Of a DNA stretch of 29,577 nucleotides, positions 9,267 to 17,023 are shown piece after piece. The stretch is from IMG/VR virus record IMGVR_UViG_3300046006_000062, positions 1 to 29,577 of that record; one strand, written 5' to 3'. The position numbers were made by a program, and so were the translations under genes. The DNA comes from a virus. The notes beneath the pieces are model-generated. The model worked only from the letters and a program-made list of their open reading frames with translations. It had not been told where the DNA came from and made no database searches. Positions within the stretch are counted from its first letter, which is position 1. Each line of letters starts with the position of its first letter.

Positions 9267-10970
9267 TTATGCAGGCATGTATCTACTAGCTTTAACTGCG
9301 GGAGCTTGTTTCTTTTTACCCGTTCTAGCTTTGCGAATCTTGTTCATCATGCTATATAACTTCTTAGCACCAGCATCCGTAGAGCCATTACCTAAATGCG
9401 AAACAACATCCGCTGGTACAACAAACTCTCCATCAGCCAACCGTGCTGGTTGCTTTCCAGCAATAGTAGCAGGAATAGAATCAGACATACCATCACCAGG
9501 TCCTTTAAGCATTCTTCCGCCATCAGAGTATCCTCCTAGGTTATAACGCATAGTGCCACCAGCAGCGGCTTCTTCTATCTCAGGAGTAGCGCCTTTAATA
9601 TCGCCTAGACCTTTAATTGAGGTTTTAGGAAGAGCAACTGGCTTAATACCAGCACCCTTACCTGCTTTGCCTAAACGGACCATAGAGGCAGTAAAGGCAT
9701 CTTTTCTAGCTGTATCTACGTCAGTATCTCTAAATATACCTGTGCGTGGAACCCCAACACTTTCTGGTAAATGTTCTATTCGTTGCTGCCCTTGTCTATC
9801 CAAGTAATCTTGTAACACATTAACTTGACCTTTACTTCTATATCGAGCAACGCCACCAGCCGCATACCTCGTATTAAGTAAACCGTTTTGCATATTACCT
9901 TGCATTAAGCCTCTAGCTTCGTCCATACCAGATTCATCGTCAAAAGAACCTCCAGCAGCTAACTCCATAACACCACCCTGAGCTGCATATTGAGCTTGGT
10001 AATACGGATTAGGTCTTGGAGCCTCGTAGGCTTGGTAGTTTGGACTTAGTTTGTAACCTTTAAGTCTTCTATCGTATTCATCTTCTTGATACCCTGCAGG
10101 ACCTGCACCTCGTTGTTGTTGATCTCCTACTAAAAGAGGTATTGCAGCGCTACCTATAGCACCTACGTTACTACCTAAGAAGCTTCCAGCAGCGGGTACA
10201 CTCGTGCCAACTTCTTTAAGTCCTGTAGCTATATTACTTCCTGTAGTAGCACCAGCAGCACCTTGCGCCCTACCCGCAGCACCAATAACATCTTGAGGAC
10301 TAGCCCCAGGAGCATTTAAAGCAGATTGATAGCCTTGTACAGCTTCTGAAGTTAGTCCTGGAAAATTATTGGTGTTTCCCAAAAACCCTTGGGCTGCTTC
10401 TTGGGTAAGCTGTTGTGCTCCACCTGTTTTAGCGTACAGATCCGCATAGTTAGATGGGAGGGTTAAACCCTCTGCAGCTGCGGTTTTAGCAGCTTCTTGC
10501 GCTACTTGTTGTGATCCTTGTGTAACGGCTTCATTAGCAACGGTTTTAAATCCTTCAGTAGCAGCTTGTTGCCCTGCTTGAGCAGCAGCTTGTCCACCCA
10601 CCCCAGCTAAACTAGTAGTTAACCCAGCACCACCATAGGCGCCTAAACCAGCCATAAGACCCTTTTCTACGCTACCTGTAGCCACGCCATAACCAGCACC
10701 AGTAATCATTCCAGCTGCAAGGGGAGAAAGAGCGCCACCAGAAAAATACATTAAACCTGCCCCAACAACTACTGGAAGGACTTGTTCTAGAAACCCAGCC
10801 TCTACAAGACCAGTATCGGGGTTAATAGTAAGGGAGCCGCCGTTAGCCAAAGCCAAAGCTTGTAAACCTTTAATCTCATTCTTAGACATATGAACAAGTT
10901 CAGTGTCCCTACCACGACCTTTGGTCTTTAGATAATTTGCTGTGTTATGCAATCCACCATTTGTGTTCAT
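9267..10970 (-). CDS. Internal virion / ejection-type protein with glycine-zipper region (567 aa)
   Basis: Residues about 60-130 are rich in small hydrophobic residues (VLPVVVGAGLMYF, then GAGYGVATGSVEKGLMAGLGAYGGAGL). This looks like a glycine-zipper, membrane-inserting segment suited to forming a trans-envelope channel during DNA ejection. An Ala/Gln-rich helical region follows (AAAQAGQQAATEG). The second half carries several Gly-Gly loops (MELAAGGSFDD, YAAGGVARYRSKGQV, AAAGGTMRYNLGGYSDGG). The C-terminal block GDGMSDSIPATIAGKQPARL, followed by ADGEFVVPADVVSHLGNG, is one I recall from many environmental phage proteins. The start overlaps the upstream stop as ATGA. An alternative ATG at residue 28 (MSKNEIKGLQALALANGG) begins the conserved part and may be the true start. 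Confidence 0.8.
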   Translation of the reverse strand: MNTNGGLHNTANYLKTKGRGRDTELVHMSKNEIKGLQALALANGGSLTINPDTGLVEAGFLEQVLPVVVGAGLMYFSGGALSPLAAGMITGAGYGVATGSVEKGLMAGLGAYGGAGLTTSLAGVGGQAAAQAGQQAATEGFKTVANEAVTQGSQQVAQEAAKTAAAEGLTLPSNYADLYAKTGGAQQLTQEAAQGFLGNTNNFPGLTSEAVQGYQSALNAPGASPQDVIGAAGRAQGAAGATTGSNIATGLKEVGTSVPAAGSFLGSNVGAIGSAAIPLLVGDQQQRGAGPAGYQEDEYDRRLKGYKLSPNYQAYEAPRPNPYYQAQYAAQGGVMELAAGGSFDDESGMDEARGLMQGNMQNGLLNTRYAAGGVARYRSKGQVNVLQDYLDRQGQQRIEHLPESVGVPRTGIFRDTDVDTARKDAFTASMVRLGKAGKGAGIKPVALPKTSIKGLGDIKGATPEIEEAAAGGTMRYNLGGYSDGGRMLKGPGDGMSDSIPATIAGKQPARLADGEFVVPADVVSHLGNGSTDAGAKKLYSMMNKIRKARTGKKKQAPAVKASRYMPA

Positions 10971-11335
10971 ATAATAGTCACCGTTACCGTTCCTACGTTA
11001 CCCGTTCCTGATACACCTTGAACATTAACTAAAATAGAGTTGGCTACTACCGTTACACTGCCAACCGACCCAGTTCCCGACACCCCTTGTACATAGGCAA
11101 AGTTTAGCGAGACTATCTTTAAGTACTCGCCATCCTGAAAGACTGTGCCTTCTGGCAAATTGTACCCCGATGTTGGCAAATTTAATAGCCGTAACCCGTC
11201 TAGTTGCAAGGCAGCATTGGAATCGCTTTGCGTAAAGTAAAGCCTTAATGCCCCAATTAACTGCGCCATGTGCTGTTGGTCGTATTCGACTGGAGCCAGA
11301 GGTAAAGCTGGCGCACGGAACCGTTGCATTCCCAT
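10967..11335 (-). CDS. Small structural protein with two VSGTG repeats (122 aa)
   Basis: The N-terminal half (APALPLAPVEYDQQHMAQLI) is a short helical region I recall from small proteins next to tail-hub genes in aquatic phages. The C-terminal half carries two copies of a repeat with core QGVSGTGSVGSVTV / QGVSGTGNVGTVTV, about 22 residues apart. The same repeat fills the 313-residue protein at 21248-22189. The start overlaps the upstream hub stop as TAATG and its stop overlaps the next start as ATGA. It is probably a virion component; no function can be assigned. Confidence 0.75.
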   Translation of the reverse strand: MGMQRFRAPALPLAPVEYDQQHMAQLIGALRLYFTQSDSNAALQLDGLRLLNLPTSGYNLPEGTVFQDGEYLKIVSLNFAYVQGVSGTGSVGSVTVVANSILVNVQGVSGTGNVGTVTVTII

Positions 11336-13383
11336 TATCTACGCCCATCTGGTCTGCCATCCAATCTAGGACTACCTAACTGCCATTGAACATTTAAGTC
11401 AGAAGATTGAATCTGAATAGCCATCTGTCTAGCCCTAGCCCGCATAAATATTTGCTCGGTATATACGTCTACCGAGGTCTCAATAACCTGCTGGGATTCT
11501 GTATTGGAATATGCGTTGCCAGGAAAGTTCCGTGGTTTTATTAACATTGTGACCGCAGGCAAGGTGGCAGTCGATCCCGCAAAGTTAAGGTCAGGGATAA
11601 TCCGTTTGGTCAGGATAAACTGATCCCCGTCCACAAGATCAAAGTCTGACGAGGCAATATAAGAGGTCATTGCCGTTGTGTCATCGTTTAAACCCTGTTC
11701 GTGGTTATAGATAATGCTGTCGGCAGTCATTGTGGTCTGGACTACAAGCTGGGAGATATTAACGGTATAAGTGCCTATCCCACCAGTTCCCGTGCCTAGG
11801 GCAGTAATCTTAGTGCCTGTAGCTACTCCAGTACCCGTAATGACTGAGCCTACTTGCAGGATACCAGTAGATATTGCAGTTACATTTAGGGTTGTACTGT
11901 TATTCAGAGAGCCTGTAAAAGACGTTGTGGTAAGTGCTTGAGGGTATTCCCTTAGAGACGAGTCTGACCATGCAGTACGATCTATTGTGCCGTAGTACCA
12001 AATCTTTTCTAAGTGGTTATAAATCACATAGGCGTTATTAATTTGACTATCTGCCGTTGGATAGAACCACCAGATTTCATTCCATCCTTCGTTTGTTCCT
12101 GAGATAATCTGGTCGGCTTGAGTGTAGTTAAGATTCTCAAATACGTGATTTCTTAAGGTACATGGGAGGGTCTCTACCCGTCCGCCATAGGCATAGAACT
12201 TATCATGCCCCATCCAATAAGCCGTGTTATTGACGGTAACAACCGCCCGTGGGCTAAGGATTGAAATGTTATCAGAAAGCTCTTGAAGACCGAAAACGTC
12301 CGTAGTGCCTAGGAACTGTAAAGAATTAAGGGTTCCCTCTGTATATACAAGGATCTCCTGACGAGTCGCTACGGCACAGACTATGGCAGAACCACGGGAT
12401 ACCCGTAAGAATCCTGCTGAATTAGTGACTAGCGGAGTCCAGACATTAGGTTGATCTTGGGTGGCAAAACGGATTAATAAAGGATCAGATGTCCCTCCGC
12501 CAAACGGTGTACAGCCAAAAGCCAACAAGTGTTTATCGTTCTGAGAAACTAATACTTGCATTGCCTGAGTAGGGACGTCAGCAGGAGCTACTCCGTCAAT
12601 AGTTGTTGTGGCTAAAGGTGTAGCCCTAGTTCCCACACCGCCAGAATACTTCCAATAGTATATTGTTCCATCACGGATATTAGCCACTAGATCATCGTCA
12701 AAGTTTTGTAAGAACCAATCCCGTTGAGGTGCGTAAACAGGCGTAGCTGATCCTAAACCCCAGCCAACCGTACCCCATGTACCTGAACCCCAGCCGTATC
12801 CAGCAACACCGCCATCGTTACCTATATTGATTTGGAAAGCTGCGGTAATAGCAGAACCACCACCTGAAGTTGAAGATGAGGCTGCTGTGGCTGCGGTAAT
12901 CCTAAATGAGTTAGAGTCAACAAAAGCAATAATAAACTCAGTGTTTAGATTTGGTGCTGTAATCCCACCAACCGCTACTGCACCAGAGAATGTGACATAA
13001 GAGCCATCTGTAGCACCGTGACCTGAAATAGTCACCGTAACCGTTTTAGAGCCACTAACCGTGGTGAAGCAGTTATCGGTTGTTGGAGTAGTAAAAGTAG
13101 CTCGTATTGGGGTAATGTCGTATAAAGTCTGCCCTGCTTCTATATATAGTTTTCTAGAAGTTCCAAGAGCTAGGTAGTTATCTGCAACCGTGGTAATCCA
13201 ATTAAAGACTTGCCGACAGGTTCCCACCACAGTAAATAAACCATAACGAAGCCAGCCGCCCATCTTCTGTGGGTATCCTGAGCGAAAGCGGATTTTGTCG
13301 CATTCAAAGAACCCACCTTCATTGGTGTAGTTAGTCTGGTCTCTGTTTAAACCTGGTTTGAATTGTAGTTTCTGTAATGGCAC
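11335..13383 (-). CDS. P22 gp10-like packaged-DNA stabilisation / tail hub protein (682 aa)
   Basis: The N-terminus, [19 protein letters not shown] and then [20 protein letters not shown], is typical of the gp10-like (Phage_stabilise) tail-hub proteins of podoviruses. I chose the GTG at 13383 because it gives this family N-terminus; AAGGG lies about 8 nt upstream. A TTG at 13425 would add 14 residues reading back into the lysin gene. Two insert-like domains stand out. One, at about residues 106-184, resembles the E1-FCCH-type beta domain found in phage proteins ([23 protein letters not shown]). The other, at about 488-553, is Thr/Gly-rich ([31 protein letters not shown]). A Trp-Gly patch ([16 protein letters not shown]) lies at about 196-211. 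The role is closure of the DNA channel and assembly of the tail. Confidence 0.8.
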   Translation of the reverse strand: MPLQKLQFKPGLNRDQTNYTNEGGFFECDKIRFRSGYPQKMGGWLRYGLFTVVGTCRQVFNWITTVADNYLALGTSRKLYIEAGQTLYDITPIRATFTTPTTDNCFTTVSGSKTVTVTISGHGATDGSYVTFSGAVAVGGITAPNLNTEFIIAFVDSNSFRITAATAASSSTSGGGSAITAAFQINIGNDGGVAGYGWGSGTWGTVGWGLGSATPVYAPQRDWFLQNFDDDLVANIRDGTIYYWKYSGGVGTRATPLATTTIDGVAPADVPTQAMQVLVSQNDKHLLAFGCTPFGGGTSDPLLIRFATQDQPNVWTPLVTNSAGFLRVSRGSAIVCAVATRQEILVYTEGTLNSLQFLGTTDVFGLQELSDNISILSPRAVVTVNNTAYWMGHDKFYAYGGRVETLPCTLRNHVFENLNYTQADQIISGTNEGWNEIWWFYPTADSQINNAYVIYNHLEKIWYYGTIDRTAWSDSSLREYPQALTTTSFTGSLNNSTTLNVTAISTGILQVGSVITGTGVATGTKITALGTGTGGIGTYTVNISQLVVQTTMTADSIIYNHEQGLNDDTTAMTSYIASSDFDLVDGDQFILTKRIIPDLNFAGSTATLPAVTMLIKPRNFPGNAYSNTESQQVIETSVDVYTEQIFMRARARQMAIQIQSSDLNVQWQLGSPRLDGRPDGRR

Positions 13384-13393
13384 GGGTTTACCC

Positions 13394-13822
13394 TTAGACG
13401 TATTGACGTGTTCCTGATTTGTCAATGATAAGGGCTTGCCGTCTTGGTGTCATGTCTTTTGTATTAGGGACTGAGATATGTGTCCAGCGGTCAAACTCAC
13501 GGATAATTTGGTCGTAGCCAATGCCAGATGCAATCACCGCTTTGACAACTTCATCTGGCGTCATACCTGGTACTCTAATATCGGCAGCACAACCTATGCG
13601 ATGTTGTGAGGTGTTGCGACTTCCAACGGCATTGTTCACGGCTTCTGATCTAAAGGCGGAGTTAACCATAATCGGCTTACCACCCAACACAGTCTTTACC
13701 TGTTCTAAGAACTCTGCTAATCGGGTCAAATTTTCGGTTTCTTCTACATTTGGTGTGTTATCAAACTGTCGATGGTCGGTGATCGTTAGTTCTTCAAAGG
13801 TAAAGTGTTCACTTAGATTCAT
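13394..13822 (-). CDS. Endolysin: M15-family D-Ala-D-Ala carboxypeptidase-like (142 aa)
   Basis: This is a peptidoglycan-cleaving lysis enzyme. Zinc ligands of the M15 family are visible: H74 and D81 in [10 protein letters not shown], and H115 in RWTHISV. The N-terminus [13 protein letters not shown] is typical of small M15_3 phage endolysins. The segment [13 protein letters not shown] just before the first histidine is the usual conserved Ser/Arg region. The length (142 aa) is normal for a single-domain phage lysin without a cell-wall-binding module. It overlaps the holin gene by 14 nt, forming a lysis cassette. No signal peptide is present, so export would depend on the holin. Confidence 0.92.
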   Translation of the reverse strand: MNLSEHFTFEELTITDHRQFDNTPNVEETENLTRLAEFLEQVKTVLGGKPIMVNSAFRSEAVNNAVGSRNTSQHRIGCAADIRVPGMTPDEVVKAVIASGIGYDQIIREFDRWTHISVPNTKDMTPRRQALIIDKSGTRQYV

Positions 13823-14219
13823 CTTTGGACCTCTTCATATCCATAATCTTCTCAAGAGTACGCCCGCCAAAATAGAAGGACATGATTAACATACCCCACT
13901 GCCCAAGCAGTTCTACATAGTTGTTGTTTACCTCAATATCGGCAGCGGATAGACCAGCAAAACTAGTGTAAACAACCAAAATAAAAACAAGCGTCATAGG
14001 GCGGATGTTCTTAGACAACCAGCTATCACTAGCCATATCAGCTTGCTGGCGTTTTGTCAGTTCTTGAGCCTCAATGTTGTCGGCATTAAGTTCAGCTAAC
14101 CTGCCTTCTTGTTGCATCTGTAATAACTCTTTTTGAGCCTTTGCCTTAGCTTCAGGGTCAGGGATAAACTTGTCTAGGACTTTCATCCCAACATCTACTA
14201 ATGCCATTAATGGAATCAT
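13809..14219 (-). CDS. Holin, 3TM-type family (136 aa)
   Basis: This protein permeabilises the inner membrane for lysin release. It has the hallmark arrangement of the phage/GTA 3TM holin family: an N-terminal amphipathic segment, a charged coiled coil (DPEAKAKAQKELLQMQQ, residues 21-37), then MASDSWLSKNIRPMTLVF leading into membrane segments at about 74-92 and 102-118. A charged C-terminus follows. The start overlaps the upstream stop as ATGA, and the lysin gene starts inside its 3' end. The family assignment rests on recall of the SWLSKNIRP motif and on the lysin next door. Confidence 0.88.
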   Translation of the reverse strand: MIPLMALVDVGMKVLDKFIPDPEAKAKAQKELLQMQQEGRLAELNADNIEAQELTKRQQADMASDSWLSKNIRPMTLVFILVVYTSFAGLSAADIEVNNNYVELLGQWGMLIMSFYFGGRTLEKIMDMKRSKDESK

Positions 14220-14839
14220 TTTTTACTCCTTGATAACATAGTTGCAGCAATAAAAAGCATGGCTTTTGCTTGTTCTAATTCGGTTGGGGGGTTATCCCAA
14301 CCAACGGTAATCTGTCCTACAAACCTACTAGGGTCTGGCGGTACACTAATTCTACAACCAAAGGTCATGCCTTTTTCAATATACCAAAGCCCAATTTCTG
14401 ACTGTGGCGCTTTGTATACACCGCAAGGAATATCACCAGCCATTAAAGCTACTACATCTTGGTTATTTGATTGATTAGAAGTAAACAACCCAACATCCAA
14501 ACCATCATTGGTTTTATCCCGCCCCGTCTTTGTATAGGCTCGATACTGTATGCGAGTGCCAAACAAAGGATTAACTTTAAATATTGTTACTATAGTTGCA
14601 TCAGTCGTTTTAAACAAATGAACCGCTACATCGTCTACCCGATCTTCGGCAATACTGGGTAGCTTTTGACTCTCTTTATAAGTACCAACAATTAACTCTT
14701 TATTTTCGTAAAACGCCCAAGCACCAAAAACTAAAATTGCCATCAAAATAACCGCAAAAAGTTTAAATGGGGAGTCTACATACGCCAATATTTTAGATAA
14801 AACATCGTCTGAATTGTTTAATGGCATATTTATTTCCAT
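14216..14839 (-). CDS. Membrane-anchored protein next to the lysis genes (207 aa)
   Basis: A single strongly hydrophobic helix lies at about residues 24-43 (SPFKLFAVILMAILVFGAWA), followed by a roughly 160-residue domain predicted outside the membrane, of mixed alpha/beta character, with two cysteines (IPCGVY, TFGCRI). This is an N-in, anchored topology. An alternative start, MPLNN at 14827, sits 2 nt after the upstream stop and is equally plausible. The gene joins the holin by ATGA, so it may be a lysis accessory such as a spanin-like or antiholin-like protein. I recognise no family. Confidence 0.7.
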   Translation of the reverse strand: MEINMPLNNSDDVLSKILAYVDSPFKLFAVILMAILVFGAWAFYENKELIVGTYKESQKLPSIAEDRVDDVAVHLFKTTDATIVTIFKVNPLFGTRIQYRAYTKTGRDKTNDGLDVGLFTSNQSNNQDVVALMAGDIPCGVYKAPQSEIGLWYIEKGMTFGCRISVPPDPSRFVGQITVGWDNPPTELEQAKAMLFIAATMLSRSKK

Positions 14840-15276
14840 CTACCCCATGTGCATTCGTAAGCAATCCAAGTTGCAAATATGTAACACAACGCCATAACGC
14901 TTTTCATTACCCGTCTATCGCTTTGCTCTAAATACTTATCACGTTTGTCTTCCCACTGCTTTCTAGCTTTAATACCCTGTATTTCTTCCCACGCTTTTTC
15001 GCCATACTTTTTAACTATTTCGTGCTTAATCTTTTCTTCAGACTGCTTGGCTAACATCAGCCTTTGAAACTCGTCTACTGCTTCAATAATTGTTGTGGTA
15101 TCAGGATTTACAACCCTTGAATTCTTCCTTGATGCTGCTCTTTCTTTTGCTGCCTTATCCGCTACTGCCAGTACGCCATCAATTGCTTTGCTAAGTTCTT
15201 CAGACGCCTTTACCGACTCATTAAGAGTCTTTGTGACCTGTTTCGTGCCATCTATAATTCCAAACGGATCGGGCAT
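14830..15276 (-). CDS. Coiled-coil protein with C-terminal TM helix (148 aa)
   Basis: Residues 10-50 and 65-122 are highly charged helices with heptad-like spacing (SVKASEELSKAIDGVL, EEKIKHEIVKKYGEKAW). A single hydrophobic helix follows near the C-terminus (about 123-140, VMKSVMALCYIFATWIAY) and a short basic tail. The tail-anchored coiled-coil layout and the position directly upstream of the lysis genes suggest a membrane-associated lysis or adsorption accessory. No lipobox or cleavable signal is seen, so it is not a classical Rz or o-spanin. The start ATG has only a weak upstream purine run. Confidence 0.65.
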   Translation of the reverse strand: MPDPFGIIDGTKQVTKTLNESVKASEELSKAIDGVLAVADKAAKERAASRKNSRVVNPDTTTIIEAVDEFQRLMLAKQSEEKIKHEIVKKYGEKAWEEIQGIKARKQWEDKRDKYLEQSDRRVMKSVMALCYIFATWIAYECTWGRWK

Positions 15277-15284
15277 GATTCAAT

Positions 15285-15497
15285 TTAGAACACCTTTCCG
15301 CCAGCGGCAGGAACTGAAGTAGCATGAATAGAGATATGCTGTTTTAGGTTTAAAGGAGCTTTACAGTCTGAGCAGGTATCTGCCTTTAGCTCGGCTTCAT
15401 CTAAGTCGTAACCACAGGCGGCACAAACCACTTCTATTTCGTGGTGCGGCTCAATTAAACCGCCTTCTAGTGTTCTAGCTTCTACTGTCTGTTTCAT
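15285..15497 (-). CDS. Small zinc-ribbon protein (70 aa)
   Basis: Two CxxC knuckles are present: C25/C28 in VCAACGYD and C42/C45 in TCSDCKAP. They are separated by 13 residues, as in rubredoxin-like or zinc-ribbon modules. The rest is a short N-terminal strand region and a C-terminal tail. The start overlaps the stop of the kinase/nucleotidyltransferase gene as ATGA. Such mini-ribbons often act as structural or adaptor modules; no specific role can be given. Confidence 0.7.
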   Translation of the reverse strand: MKQTVEARTLEGGLIEPHHEIEVVCAACGYDLDEAELKADTCSDCKAPLNLKQHISIHATSVPAAGGKVF

Positions 15498-16321
15498 GTT
15501 AGCCCCATTTCTTTACGGATCTTGGTTGCTGAAATATTGTGCGTTGCATCATCAAATGTTTCTTGTTCGATCTTGTAGCCAACGTCACGCCCGTAGGTAA
15601 TGTTGGTAATGTTAGGAACGACTTGAATTTCGTACTGACCTTGAAACAACGGGTCTAAATCACGCTTGATGTTTGACTTTACTTGCTCAATGGCAAACGG
15701 GTTAGAACCCTGCCAGCCTTGACAATCACGGATTTGGATAACTACCTGACCTGTCTTGGCGATAGCACGTTCAAACAAAGCTCTGTGACCTGAATGCCAA
15801 GGTTGCCATCTACCAAGCATCTGTACGGTTTCAGATTGCCAGTTAAAGGTAGGTCTGCGTCTGTTCTCAATGATGTGGTTACCGATGAACTCAGCCCACT
15901 TCTCGCAGTTCTGCTCCGTAACACGGAAGTCGTAGACTGTTGGCGGAATAAAGGCTTTGTTGGTATCTTCGTACCGACCAGCATCAATCGTGTCCACCCA
16001 AATAGTCCAGTCGGCTTTGAAGTTATTACGCATCTCAACCAACGGTGCTACAAAGTCGCAGATCACATAATCACCGCCAGCTTCTAACGCAAACTGAGCC
16101 ATACGCAAAGATTGACGAATACGACCTTCGTTGGAGAAATCCCAGTCGTTGTACTTCTTACGCACTTCGTCAGCATTAAACCAATTTACTTGTGCGTTAA
16201 AGCCAGTAAAGGCTTCGCCATAGTCTTTGCGGGTTCCGTTTGTTTCTAAATACTTCTTTAGAGCTTCGGCTAAGTAAGTCTTACCTGAACCTGGCAAACC
16301 CATGATTAGTATCTTTTTCAA
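15494..16321 (-). CDS. APS-kinase-like / HxGH nucleotidyltransferase fusion (275 aa)
   Basis: Domain 1 (about residues 1-155) is a P-loop kinase: Walker A GLPGSGKT at 8-15, then WFNADEVRKKYNDWDFS and GRIRQS, matching the adenylylsulfate-kinase pattern (D-x-x-R, F-S-x-x-x-R). Domain 2 (about 165-275) is an HxGH-superfamily nucleotidyltransferase: GRWQPWHSGH at 170-179 and ISATKIR at 263-269, nearest to NadM/NMN-adenylyltransferase or cytidylyltransferase types. The start is TTG at 16321 with GGAGAT 6 nt upstream; the next ATG (residue 7) would cut off the first strand of the P-loop fold. It follows the GT25 gene directly. A link to the sulfotransferase 2 kb upstream (a sulfate donor supply) or to making a nucleotide-activated sugar or alcohol is inference. 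Confidence 0.82.
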   Translation of the reverse strand: MKKILIMGLPGSGKTYLAEALKKYLETNGTRKDYGEAFTGFNAQVNWFNADEVRKKYNDWDFSNEGRIRQSLRMAQFALEAGGDYVICDFVAPLVEMRNNFKADWTIWVDTIDAGRYEDTNKAFIPPTVYDFRVTEQNCEKWAEFIGNHIIENRRRPTFNWQSETVQMLGRWQPWHSGHRALFERAIAKTGQVVIQIRDCQGWQGSNPFAIEQVKSNIKRDLDPLFQGQYEIQVVPNITNITYGRDVGYKIEQETFDDATHNISATKIRKEMGLT

Positions 16322-17023
16322 TTATATCTCCAAGTTATCGTTTCTAATGGTAGAACGCCCTTCTAATGGTCTGCCAAGAATGGTTGTATTTGTTTTGTCA
16401 TTATCCCAGTCATTGTAAGCAAAGATACCCATCTGATGAATTGGGAATATATCTGCTCGCAACATAATGTCAAGCGGTGCGTTAATACCATACTTCAATA
16501 CATGAGCAAGCATATTTTTTGCTACCGCTGGATCAATAGCATAACTGTGCGCTCGACAAATAAAATGATAGTTTGAACCTTCTGAAGCGTGTGGCGGTGT
16601 AGGTAATACCTTCCATCCTTGATTAACTTGTTCGTAACTACCCAAATAACAAATTGAATTAAATACTGAGTGTTGCGTGTAAGGCTTCACCATAATGGCA
16701 TCATGCTCTAAAATAACAATTGGTTCATCGTCAAGCACACACTTCTGCCATAGGCTAATATGAGATAAGGCACAGGCTACTTCACCACGAGTTAAATAAT
16801 GGTCAGTTATTTTTACCATTGCTGGAATACCATTATGTTGAGTAGGTGGTTTTATTGGATTTTTTATACCGTTATAAGCATCCCAGTATTCCCATGGCAT
16901 ACCCGCTAAATCACAACTGTCCGAACACCGTTTTGCTTTTTCCTCTGATTCAACATGATGTTCAATGCGAATAATATAGGCTTTAGAAACAGTTAGGTTG
17001 TAACTGTAATTAAGAGAAATCAT
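16322..17023 (-). CDS. Glycosyltransferase family 25 (LPS biosynthesis type) (233 aa)
   Basis: It has the GT25 layout: an N-terminal Rossmann strand (KAYIIRIEHH), then RGEVACALSHISLWQKC (residues 79-95), then the acidic EHD motif VILEHDA (E106, D108), the counterpart of the ExD nucleotide-sugar/metal site. A later segment, RAHSYAIDPAVAKNML, fits the family's substrate-side loop. GT25 enzymes transfer galactose or related sugars onto LPS cores, or onto proteins. Here it overlaps the RCC1 gene stop as TAATG, so it is co-translated with the likely receptor-binding propeller. It could alter host surface glycans or decorate a virion protein. Length is slightly short but complete. Confidence 0.85.
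   Translation of the reverse strand: MISLNYSYNLTVSKAYIIRIEHHVESEEKAKRCSDSCDLAGMPWEYWDAYNGIKNPIKPPTQHNGIPAMVKITDHYLTRGEVACALSHISLWQKCVLDDEPIVILEHDAIMVKPYTQHSVFNSICYLGSYEQVNQGWKVLPTPPHASEGSNYHFICRAHSYAIDPAVAKNMLAHVLKYGINAPLDIMLRADIFPIHQMGIFAYNDWDNDKTNTTILGRPLEGRSTIRNDNLEI
16326..16331 (-). promoter_or_regulatory. Ribosome binding site that decides the TTG start at 16321
   Basis: GGAGAT codes the last E-I of the GT25 protein; its GGAG core ends 6 nt before the TTG that opens the kinase/nucleotidyltransferase. The TTG directly follows the upstream TAA. Confidence 0.7.

Noticed and set aside
11025-11360. Minus-strand 111-residue frame
   Set aside because: It overlaps the 122-residue gene, which has the VSGTG repeats and clean TAATG/ATGA junctions. 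The alternative has none of these.
13384-13425. Upstream TTG start for the hub gene
   Set aside because: It would read back through the lysin stop region. The GTG at 13383 gives the family N-terminus and has AAGGG at a suitable distance.
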